A DNA stretch of 64,000 nt from Arthrobacter sp. 31Y (GTDB lineage: Bacteria; Actinomycetota; Actinomycetes; Actinomycetales; Micrococcaceae), in NCBI RefSeq assembly GCF_000526335.1, contig NZ_JAFW01000001.1, forward strand, positions 3,906,001 through 3,970,000, written 5' to 3'. The translations under genes were made by a program, and so were the position numbers. The number at the start of each line of letters is the position of its first letter. Position 1 is the first letter of the stretch. A model generated the notes under the pieces. It had not been told where the DNA came from. It saw only the letters and a program-made list of their open reading frames with translations, and searched no databases. Shown one piece after another: positions 52,063 through 61,500 of this stretch.

Positions 52063-52071
52063 TAGTCTTAG
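52063..52071 (+). promoter_or_regulatory. Shared TAGTCTTAG element before giant protein 1
   Basis: The nonamer TAGTCTTAG lies 84 bases before the start of the first giant gene and recurs at 58390-58398, 124 bases before the second. It contains a plausible -10 (TAGTCT). In the second case TTGACC stands 15 bases upstream. Conservation between the two non-coding leaders suggests a common promoter. Confidence 0.4.
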
Positions 52072-52146
52072 CGTTGTTTGTGTCGTGAATGGCCGTGGGG
52101 TGCGGCGTCGGCTGCCTTTGGCTGCCTAAATTGTGGGGGAATGTGG

Positions 52147-55100
52147 ATGGCTCTGCCTGACGGATCCGGAAACCGCCGTGCCAAGAATCGCCGGCGGAAG
52201 GTCATGGCGGCAACCGCATTCTCCGTTGCTGCCGCCGTCCTTGTGACCGGTGCCATCCTCTACCCGGGGTTCAAGACCACCGAAGTGGAACTTAACGATG
52301 GCGGCGTCTGGGTAGTCAGCAAGTCCAAGAATGCCGCCGGAAGGCTCAACTACCCCTCCAAGTCCCTGGACGGGGCGGTGACCCCGGCGAGCAAGGATTT
52401 CGACGTCCTCCAGCAGGCCGGCGACGTCTTCATTGATGACCCGGAGGGCGCCACCATCAACCCTGTCAGCGCTGCGAACATGCGCTTGGGCGGAGACCAA
52501 AAGCTGCCCGGCTCAGCGGATGTGAGCTTCGGCCACAAAGTGCTGGCAGTCACCGATCCCTCCAACGGCAAGGTCTGGGCACTTTCCGCAGGATCCGTGG
52601 GTGGGTTCAGCGACGAGTCCGAACCACTGTTCGAGCAATCGCCCGGAATTGTTTCCGTCGTAGGCGTGGACGACACCATCCACACCGTTGACCCCGAGTC
52701 CGGCAGCGTCACAGCCACCAAAGTGGACGCCAACGGCAAATCAGTGGACTCGCAGGTCCGCACGGACGAGGCGCTAAAGGGCGCGGGGGACCTGCAGTTG
52801 ACGACGGTGGGCGACAAAGCAGTGGTCCTCAATGAAGCAACGGGGAACATCGTTCTCCCCGGTGGCGCAACCGTTCACCTGGATGACGCCCGTGACGCCA
52901 AACTGCAACAAGCGGGGCCTGCCGCGGACGTCGTGGCCATCGCCACTACCAAAGCACTCCTCCTCCAGCCGTTGGACGGTGGAACAGCAAAGACCGTGCG
53001 AGCCGACGGGGAAGGCATTCCCGCAGCGCCCGTGCAGTTGGGAACATGCACCTACGCGGCGTGGTCCGGTGCCAACAAGTACATCCGCGAATGCAGCAAT
53101 GAGGCTGATAGCCGCCGCGCCGATGTTCCCAAGGCGAGTGCGTCGCCGTCGTACGTTTTCCGGGTCAACCGCGATCTTGTGGTTCTGAACGACGTCAATT
53201 CCGGAAACGTCTGGATGGTCAACCAGAACATGCAGTTGGTCAACAACTGGGATGACGTCATCCCGCCCCAACAAACATCGGACGACGCCGACAAGGACTC
53301 TGCGGACGAAGTCCAGCAGACGGTCCTCCCGGACCGAAGCAAACCAAATACGCCGCCGGTGGCTAAGCCGGACTCCTTTGGAGTGCGTGCCGGAAAGACG
53401 ACCCTCCTGCCGGTGTTGGACAACGACGCCGATTCCGACGGCGACGTCCTGACAGTCAGTAGCAGTCAGCCGTTGAAGTCCGGCGCTTTATCCGCCGTTT
53501 ATGGTGGCACGGGCTTCCAGATCGCTGTCCCGGTGGGAACGACGGGCTCGGAAACGTTCAAATATTCGGTGGATGACGGCCGTGGAGGTACCAGCGGCGC
53601 GGACGTGAGCCTTCGGGTTGTCCCGCCGGAGGAAAACAACGCCCCCCAGCCCAAACCCAACCGCAACAACGCACTTGTGGTCCAGAGCGGCAAGATCGCC
53701 AGCCAGTTTGTCCTCACCGACTGGCTGGACCCCGACGGCGACGACCTCTTCGCCGTCGCTGTCTCCAGCAGCGATCCCGCTGACCAGGCCCGGATCCGGC
53801 CGGACGGACTGCTCACCTTCCAGGACGCAGGGGCTGGCCCGGGCCGTAAAACCCTGACCGTGAGTGTCTCCGACGGGTCCCTGACCACCCAAGGGCAGAT
53901 CAGCGTTGACGTCCGTGCTCCCGGTGCGCTGCCGCCTATAGCGAATGCAGATCACGTGGTTGCGGTGGCGGGCCAGGACACGGTGATTGCGCCGCTCAAG
54001 AATGACACCGACCCCCAGGGCGGTACATTGCGACTGGCTCAGGCACAGCCGGACACGCAGTCGACCGCGGTGGTGGGTCCGGACCAACAGACCTTCACTT
54101 TCAACTCAACAACCGTCGGCGCCCATTACGTCACCTACATGGTTACCAATGGCCCTGCCAGCGCCCAGCAGTTGGTTCGCGTTGACGTGGTGTCCGGGAA
54201 CAGCGACGGCGCACCGGTGGCCGTCCGCGATATTGCCCTCCTGCCAAGCGGCGGCAGCACCGTGGTTGACGTGTTGGGCAACGACTCGGACCCCAGCGGG
54301 GGTGTCCTGGTGGTCCAGTCGGTCACGGCGGCTGACGGGCTGCCGGTTTCAGTTGCGGTGCTGGACCATTCGGTCATCAAGATCACCGACGTCCGGGCCC
54401 AAGGGCAGCTCTCTTTGAAATACACCATCTCCAACGGCAAGGCCTCGGCAACAGGGGACATTTCAGTCCAGGTTGTGCCGGCGCCCACCAAACTCCAGGC
54501 ACCCCAGGCCAAGCCGGATGAAGCGACCGTCCGGGTGGGAGACGTGGTAACCATTCCGGTCCTGGACAACGACACTGACCCCAACGGCGGCGAACTGACG
54601 CTGGATCCAGTCCTGGCACAGCAGCCGGATGAGACGGCGGGCAGAATCTTCGTTGCGGGGAACACCCTGCGGTACATCGCGGGCGAGCAGCCCACCACGG
54701 TCTACGCGATCTACAAGGTCAGCAACTCTTCGGGCCAATCTGACTCACAGCAAGTCACCATCCGGATCCGTGCCCGCGACGACGCCACGAACACCAGGCC
54801 AGAGCCGCGGAACCTGACAGCCCGGGTGGTTGCCGGGATGACGGTGAAGATTCCTGTTCCTCTGGACGGCATCGACGCCGATGGCGACTCAGTGCAGCTC
54901 ATCGGAATCGACAAAGCTCCCGAATTGGGGACAGCCATCCTGCGGGACGGGTACTTGGAGTTCGCTGCCGGGGGCACGTCCGCCGGTACTGACACCTTCA
55001 GCTACCGAGTGCGGGATCGAATTGGTGCGGAAAACACCGGCACTGTGATTGTGGGCATTGCACCGGCCGAAGCCGACAACCAGAAACCCATCGCTGTGGA

Positions 55101-58100
55101 CGATGTCATCGATGTCCGGCCAGGACGACGGGTCGCGGTGAACGCGCTGAAGAACGACTCGGACCCCGACGGCGATCCCATCGGTTTGGTTGCGACGCTC
55201 GAAGCCAACCCGGAACTCCAAGTTGAAGCTGCCGCAGGAAAGGTGGTGCTGACGGCTCCAGGTGTTACCGGGACGGAAAGCATAAGCTACCGGATCCAGG
55301 ACGACAAGAAGGCAGAAGCGGCCGCTGTCATCCGCGTCCAGACCAGTCCTGCGGCGCCGCTTCATGCTCCCGTGGCGGTGGACGACCGAATCACTCTTGC
55401 TGAAACCCTGGGTAAGACAGCAGTGGATGTTCCTGTGGTGAAAAACGACTCCGATCCTGACGGCGTGGCAGAGGATCTCACCATCTCCTTGCCAGATGGA
55501 AACCCGAACGCCCGCGTAGGGGCCGCTGGCAACGTGGTGGTGACGCTGATGCCCCAGGACCAGTTGATTCCCTACACCGTCACGGACATCGATGGGCAGT
55601 CAGCCACTGCGGTCATGTGGATTCCCGGCCAGGGACTTCAGTACCCCACGCTTTCCACCACTGACATCGTGGAGGTCACCGCGGGCCAGGAGATCACGCT
55701 GGCCCTCCAGGATCGTGTCAAGGTCAGGGATGGCCGCCAGCCTCGCATTACGGTGGCGGACAAGATCCGGGTCCTTGGCGGCGACTCTACTAATGTCATT
55801 GTGGGCGACGGTACCGCGCTGCGGTATGCGGCCCAGTCGGAGTATGTGGGACCCGGATCCTTGACTTTCGAAGTGACCGATGGAACTGGTCCGGACGACG
55901 CTGACGGCTTGAAGTCCACTTTGACCATCCAGACCAAAGTGCTTCCGAACCCCAACGCCAATCACGCCCCCACCTTCAGCGGAGCAACCCTTGAAGCGCC
56001 CAAGGGGGACACGACTGAACTGGACCTGGCCAATCTCGCCGCGGACGTTGATGAGCAGGACCGAGGCAAGCTCACCTTCAGCGTGGACGGCGAACTGCCC
56101 GGTGGATTCGATGCACGGGTGGAAGGCGCCGTTCTGAAAGTTACTCCCGGAGGATCACTTAACCCCGGGGCCCGGGGGACTGTGCCGCTCAAGGTAACGG
56201 ACGGCCGCTCGGAGCCAGTGAAGGCAGCCGTCACAGTCTCGGTAGTCTCTTCCAACAGGCCGAAACCGGCAGCCAACGACGACGTGGTGGAGAAAGCCAA
56301 CGCCGGCAAGTCCGAAACCATCAACGTGCTGGGCAACGACTTCAACCCCTTCAGCGAACCCTTGACGGTGGTGTCTGCCGTGGTCGAAACCGGTTCCGCG
56401 TCAGGTGAGCCGGCCATTGCAGGCGACTCCATTACGGTGACACCGGCCGATGGTTCCAAGGGGGTCCTGGTGGTGCGGTACACCATCAAGGACAAGACTG
56501 ATGACCCAAGCCGCCAGGCCGTAGGGCGGGTCCGCATCACGGTGCGGGACAAACCCGATGCTCCCTCGGCCCCCGTTGCTACGGACGTCCGCAGTAAGAC
56601 AGCCGTCCTCAAGTGGGCGCCGCCCTCGGACAATGGAGCGGTCATCACCAAGTACATGGTGAAAGCGGCCGGCTTCCAGCAGGAATGCCCCACGACGACG
56701 TGTACATTGACTGGGCTGACCAACAACGTCAAGTACGTCTTCACAGTGGTTGCCACCAATGAGGTAGGCGAATCCCAGCCCTCCGTGCCCTCCAACGAGA
56801 TCACTCCGGATGAGAAGCCATCACCCCCGGGCGTACCCGCTGTCAAAGCCGGGGATAAGGACCTGGCCATCACCTGGACTCCCGCGAAAACCGAGGGTTC
56901 CCCGGTGAAACACTACAACTTGGAGATCTCCCCGCCGCCGGCCAACGGCATCGCTGTTAAGAACGAGGTAACGGGCCTGAGCTTCACTTGGCCAGGGTTG
57001 ACCAACGGCGTGAACTACAAGGTGCGTGCCCAGGCCGTCAACGACCTTGGCCCGTCCGACTGGGGGCTGTATTCCGCGGAGGACCACCCCGCTGGCATCC
57101 CCGGGACACCTGCGCCGCCGAGCACTACTGTGGTGTCCGCCGTCGGGTCCCGGAACCAGCTTCGCGTCGACTGGGCAGAGCCGGCCCTCAACGGTGACCC
57201 GATAAAGACCTACTACGTCACTATGAGCGGCGGTAGCGGAGCTGCCCAGGCACAGACCATTCCCGGAAATGTCAGGTCAGCTACCTTCGAAGTTGCTACC
57301 GACCAAACGGCATATACGTTCACAGTTCAGGCTGAAAACAAAGCAGGCAAGAGCCTGGTCAGCGCGGCCTCGCCACCGCGCAGGGCAACGGGAAAGCTGG
57401 GCAATGTCCAAAACGTCAGTGCCACACCGGCCAACACCGGCGCAGCAGGTGGCCAACTCACCATTAACTTCAGCGCGCTCAGCGATACTCAGCGCAACGG
57501 TTCCAAGGCCAACGAAGTCAGCTACACCTACTCCGCAGGCGGACGTTCCGGCGCCATCCAGCCGGGGCAGACCGTAGGAGGGTTCGCCAACGGCCAGGCC
57601 ACCACCGTAACAGTGACGGCACATTCAACCGTGGCGCCCAGTTCTGACGCCGCTGCCGCGCCGTCCGCGACGCCGTTTGGTGCGCCCGGTACGCCGTCGG
57701 CGTCGGGGACCGGCGGTAGTTTGAACAGCCAGTCGGTCACTCTTAACTGGTCGTCACCGTCTGCTGCCACCAACGACGTCAAGACCACCAAAATCAGGAT
57801 TAGCGGGGGAGGCTGGGAAACTGTAGCCGCCTCGGGTAGCCGGACCATCAACACCGGCGGGTGGGAGCAGACCCGCACCATTGATGTGCAGACCTTCAAC
57901 TCGCTAGGAACCGGCGGTCCAGTAGCAACTGCCAGCGCGACGTCCGGACGGCAAGGCCAGTGGACCACCACCATGAACCCTGGTGCGGTGGTGCGGTCCT
58001 GCAGCTTTACTTTGGGCGGAGCCAACTATGATCCGAAAAAGTTCACGTGTGATGGCCAAAGCAACAACACGCCTCCTTGGATGGCCTCCGCCGATCAGGG

Positions 58101-58263
58101 CGCGATCGTGGTCCGCTGTTACATCGACCAATCGGACAACTGGACTGGGATGCACCGATGGTGGCGGATTGAGTCCGGCTCTTATCGGAACGTTGGTCGG
58201 TACATCATCGCGGGGCACACCCATTTGGGCGATCCTGCGGGCTTGGGGGCGCCGCCTTGCTGA
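52147..58263 (+). CDS. Giant single-pass Ig/cadherin-like and FN3 repeat protein, copy 1
   Basis: 2038 residues. Short basic cytoplasmic N-terminus (SGNRRAKNRRRK), one transmembrane helix (about 21-40, AAAVLVTGAILYP), then an extracytoplasmic part. Residues 45-395: propeller-like region with VWVVSKSKNAAGRLNYPS and DLVVLNDVNSGNVWMVNQN. Residues about 400-1468: eleven cadherin/Ig-like repeats with Ca2+-type loops (LDNDADSDGD, LGNDSDPSGG, LKNDSDPDGD). Residues about 1470-1938: five FN3-type modules. The last 100 residues form a distinct Cys/Trp-rich domain (CSFTLGG, FTC, VVRCYIDQ, HRWWR, GAPPC). ATG 52147 is chosen because GGGGGA lies 6 bases upstream. In actinobacteria such proteins are often encoded near MoxR/DUF58/transglutaminase/PP2C/FHA genes, which would lie beyond the window. 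Function: probably cell-surface or envelope scaffold. Confidence 0.85.
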   Translation: MALPDGSGNRRAKNRRRKVMAATAFSVAAAVLVTGAILYPGFKTTEVELNDGGVWVVSKSKNAAGRLNYPSKSLDGAVTPASKDFDVLQQAGDVFIDDPEGATINPVSAANMRLGGDQKLPGSADVSFGHKVLAVTDPSNGKVWALSAGSVGGFSDESEPLFEQSPGIVSVVGVDDTIHTVDPESGSVTATKVDANGKSVDSQVRTDEALKGAGDLQLTTVGDKAVVLNEATGNIVLPGGATVHLDDARDAKLQQAGPAADVVAIATTKALLLQPLDGGTAKTVRADGEGIPAAPVQLGTCTYAAWSGANKYIRECSNEADSRRADVPKASASPSYVFRVNRDLVVLNDVNSGNVWMVNQNMQLVNNWDDVIPPQQTSDDADKDSADEVQQTVLPDRSKPNTPPVAKPDSFGVRAGKTTLLPVLDNDADSDGDVLTVSSSQPLKSGALSAVYGGTGFQIAVPVGTTGSETFKYSVDDGRGGTSGADVSLRVVPPEENNAPQPKPNRNNALVVQSGKIASQFVLTDWLDPDGDDLFAVAVSSSDPADQARIRPDGLLTFQDAGAGPGRKTLTVSVSDGSLTTQGQISVDVRAPGALPPIANADHVVAVAGQDTVIAPLKNDTDPQGGTLRLAQAQPDTQSTAVVGPDQQTFTFNSTTVGAHYVTYMVTNGPASAQQLVRVDVVSGNSDGAPVAVRDIALLPSGGSTVVDVLGNDSDPSGGVLVVQSVTAADGLPVSVAVLDHSVIKITDVRAQGQLSLKYTISNGKASATGDISVQVVPAPTKLQAPQAKPDEATVRVGDVVTIPVLDNDTDPNGGELTLDPVLAQQPDETAGRIFVAGNTLRYIAGEQPTTVYAIYKVSNSSGQSDSQQVTIRIRARDDATNTRPEPRNLTARVVAGMTVKIPVPLDGIDADGDSVQLIGIDKAPELGTAILRDGYLEFAAGGTSAGTDTFSYRVRDRIGAENTGTVIVGIAPAEADNQKPIAVDDVIDVRPGRRVAVNALKNDSDPDGDPIGLVATLEANPELQVEAAAGKVVLTAPGVTGTESISYRIQDDKKAEAAAVIRVQTSPAAPLHAPVAVDDRITLAETLGKTAVDVPVVKNDSDPDGVAEDLTISLPDGNPNARVGAAGNVVVTLMPQDQLIPYTVTDIDGQSATAVMWIPGQGLQYPTLSTTDIVEVTAGQEITLALQDRVKVRDGRQPRITVADKIRVLGGDSTNVIVGDGTALRYAAQSEYVGPGSLTFEVTDGTGPDDADGLKSTLTIQTKVLPNPNANHAPTFSGATLEAPKGDTTELDLANLAADVDEQDRGKLTFSVDGELPGGFDARVEGAVLKVTPGGSLNPGARGTVPLKVTDGRSEPVKAAVTVSVVSSNRPKPAANDDVVEKANAGKSETINVLGNDFNPFSEPLTVVSAVVETGSASGEPAIAGDSITVTPADGSKGVLVVRYTIKDKTDDPSRQAVGRVRITVRDKPDAPSAPVATDVRSKTAVLKWAPPSDNGAVITKYMVKAAGFQQECPTTTCTLTGLTNNVKYVFTVVATNEVGESQPSVPSNEITPDEKPSPPGVPAVKAGDKDLAITWTPAKTEGSPVKHYNLEISPPPANGIAVKNEVTGLSFTWPGLTNGVNYKVRAQAVNDLGPSDWGLYSAEDHPAGIPGTPAPPSTTVVSAVGSRNQLRVDWAEPALNGDPIKTYYVTMSGGSGAAQAQTIPGNVRSATFEVATDQTAYTFTVQAENKAGKSLVSAASPPRRATGKLGNVQNVSATPANTGAAGGQLTINFSALSDTQRNGSKANEVSYTYSAGGRSGAIQPGQTVGGFANGQATTVTVTAHSTVAPSSDAAAAPSATPFGAPGTPSASGTGGSLNSQSVTLNWSSPSAATNDVKTTKIRISGGGWETVAASGSRTINTGGWEQTRTIDVQTFNSLGTGGPVATASATSGRQGQWTTTMNPGAVVRSCSFTLGGANYDPKKFTCDGQSNNTPPWMASADQGAIVVRCYIDQSDNWTGMHRWWRIESGSYRNVGRYIIAGHTHLGDPAGLGAPPC

Positions 58264-58513
58264 CCATAGCCAGGAGTCGCGGAGGGGCAGTTGTCCCCAT
58301 CGCGCCCCGGGCATGGGAGACAGTACGCTGTCAAAGCCAATGGATAGCCCGATCTCGGGTTTCCTTGGTTGACCGCAGGACGCGTGGGATAGTCTTAGGG
58401 ACTGAAAATTCCGCCGCCGTACGGGGGAACTGCGGAATGTACGGCTGCCGGCATCTGCCGGTTGGCCTGGAAGCCACTGGGGAGCGGCTGGACACAAAGG
58501 GAATTTTGGGGCT
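58264..58513. other. Spacer between the two giant genes
   Basis: 250 bases. Carries the second TAGTCTTAG (58390-58398) with TTGACC at 58369-58374, forming a candidate promoter, and a short GCCGGCATCTGCCGGTTGGC dyad at about 58448. No gene. Confidence 0.4.
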
Positions 58514-61500
58514 GTGAGAAATTTCTTCGGCAAGCTGGGGCTGAAAAAGCGTCAAAACAAAAAAATACTAGCTGGAACTGCTGTCACCGCAGCGGGCGCC
58601 TTGCTGATCACCGGGGCAATTCTGTACCCGGGGTTCAAGACCACCGAGGTGGACTTGAACGACGGCGGCGTGTGGGTGGTGAGCAAAACCAAGAATGCCG
58701 TGGGCCGGTTGAACTATCCATCCCGCGTCCTTGATGGTGCCGTGACCCCGGCTACCACCACCTTTGATGTGCTGCAGCATGACGGCAACGTCTTTGTGGA
58801 CGATGAGTCCGGCTCCACCATCAACCAAGTCTCGGCCGCGAACCTGAAGCTGGGCGGCGACAAGCAGCTCCCGTCGTCCTCGCAAGTCAGCTATGGCTCC
58901 ACCGTGCTCTCCGTGACCGACCCCGCCCGCGGCAAAGTCTGGGCGTTGTCTCCCTCCACCGTTAACGGCTTCGACGAAGAAGGAACCGAGCCCGTTCTGA
59001 CCGGCTCCCCGGGCATGGTGTCGGCGGTGGGATTTGATAACCGGATCTACACGGCGGACCCCGGCAAGGGCGAAATCACCGTTACCACCGTGGATGCCAA
59101 CGGTGAACGGACCGATTCCCAGATCACCAAGGTGGATGAGCTTAAGGGCGCCGGCGATCTTCAACTGGCTGTGGTGGGTGATAAGCCGGTGGTCCTGGAT
59201 GCCGCGTCCGGAAACCTCTTCCTCCCGGGCGGCCGGAAGCTCCAACTGGCCGATGCCCGCGAAGCAAAGCTGCAGCAGAGCAGCGAAGACAGCAATTACG
59301 TGGCCATTGCCACGAAGAAGGACCTGCTGAAACAGCCCCTTGACGGGTCCACGGCAGCAACAGTCAGTGCTGGCGGTGAAGGCGTCCCCGCGGCGCCCGT
59401 GCAGGTGAGTAAATGTGTGCACTCGGCGTGGTCCGGTGCCAACAAGTACGTCCGCGACTGCGACAATGACGCGGACGACAAGAAGAACGACGTCCCCAAA
59501 GCCAGTGCCTCTCCCAGCTACGTTTTCCGGGTGAACAGGGACCTGGTGGTCCTCAACGACGTCAACTCGGGCAGTGTGTGGCTGGTCAACCAGAACATGC
59601 AGCTGGTGAACAACTGGGACGAAGTTGTCCCGCCCAAGAACCAGTCCGATGACCAGGACCAAGAGTCAGCGGACAACAACACCATCAACGTCCTCCCGGA
59701 CCGCACCAAACCCAACCGGCCGCCTGAAACCAAACCCGACGAGTTCGGTGTCCGGCCCGGCCGGACCTCCATACTGAGCGTGTTGGATAACGACTCAGAC
59801 CCCGACGGCGATGTCCTCACCGCGTCCGTAGGCGCGAATGGTCCGAAGATGGGCGCGCTGGAAAACATCTACGGAGGCTCTGCCTTCCAGATCAAGGTCC
59901 CGGCTGACGCCAAACCGGGAACGGAAGTCTTTGACTACAACGCCGCCGACGGCCGTGACTTGTCCGCAGGCGGCAAGGTCACCCTGCGGGTAGTAGCTCC
60001 TGAAGAGAACAAACCGCCGCTTTTCAAACGAGGCGAGCCCACCACCATGCTGGTGGAGCAGGGCAAGTCCGTCAGCCAGAACATTCTGACTGACTGGATG
60101 GACCCTGACGGTGATGACCTCGTCCTGCTGGACGCGAAGTCGGACAACGACCAGGACCAGGTAAAGGTTCGCCGTGACGGCCTGCTGACCTACCAGGATT
60201 CCGGTGCAGCACCGGGCAAGAAGAACGTCACCATCACTGTCTGGGACGGCAGGGCCACCACCACCGGCCGCATCGTGGTGAACGTACAACCACCGGGCGC
60301 CCTCGCGCCTGTGGTCAACGCGGACCACGTCACTGCCGTAGTTGGCCAGGACCTGGTCATCGCTCCCTTGAAAAACGATGTGGACCCCAACGGGGGAGCC
60401 CTTCGTGTGGCTCACGTGGAAGCCGCAGGCCCCGCTGAGCTGGGCCCGGTGACCGACGGCGGAACTTTCACGTTCCGGAGCACTACGCCCGGCCCGATCT
60501 ACCTGACGTACATCGCCAGCAACGGCCCCCAGAGTAGCCAGGGACTGATCCGCGTGGACGTGGAGTCCGGCAAGGATCCGGGTGCCCCCGTCGCGGTTCA
60601 TGACGTGGCTTTGCTTCCCGTAGGCGGCAGCGTTCTGGTAGATCCTCTCGCCAACGATTCCGATCCTTCCGGAGGGGTGCTGGTCCTCCAGTCCGTCACA
60701 GTGCCCGACGGCTCGTCCGCCTCGGTGAGCGTGATCGACCACAGCGTCCTTCGCGTCACTGACGTGCTCGGCGCTAAGGAACCTTTCGTCTTCAGTTACA
60801 CCATGTCCAACGGTCGTGCCTCGGCCACAGGGACAGTGGGCGTTGTCCCGGTGCCGGCTCCCGCCGTCGTCGAGGCTCCCCAGCCCAAACCTGACGAAGT
60901 CAACGTCCGTGTGAACGACGTCGTGACCATTCCGGTCCTGGATAATGACACCCACCCGCAGGGTGAGGAACTGTCCGTTGATCCGGTACTGGCACAGAGC
61001 ATTCCGGAAGAGGACGGCAAAGCGTTCATTTCCGAGAAGACCCTTCGCTTCATCGCTGGCCCCACGCCGAAAACGGTGCGCGCCATTTACAACGCGGTTG
61101 ATCCGCAGGGCCAGAAGAGCGCCGCGGCGGTCACCATCCACATCCTTCCGCTGGAAGGCACGCAGAATTCGCGGCCGCAGCCGCAAAACCTGACGGCACG
61201 CGTGGTAGCGGGCGGCAGCGTCCGGATTCCGGTCCCGTTGGACGGCATAGACCCCGACGGCGACTCGGTGCAACTCACCGGCATCGACAGCACACCCACC
61301 ATGGGTACTGCGACGGCGGGCAGCAGCTTCATCGATTTCGTCGCCGCGGGTGATGGCGCGGGCACGGATTCGTTCCGGTATAAGGTGATCGACCGCCAAG
61401 GTGCGGTCAACACGGGAACGGTGACGGTGGGCGTTGCGCCGCGTGGCGAGGATAACCAGAAACCCGCTCCCGTGGATGACGAGGTCAAGGTTCGTCCGGG

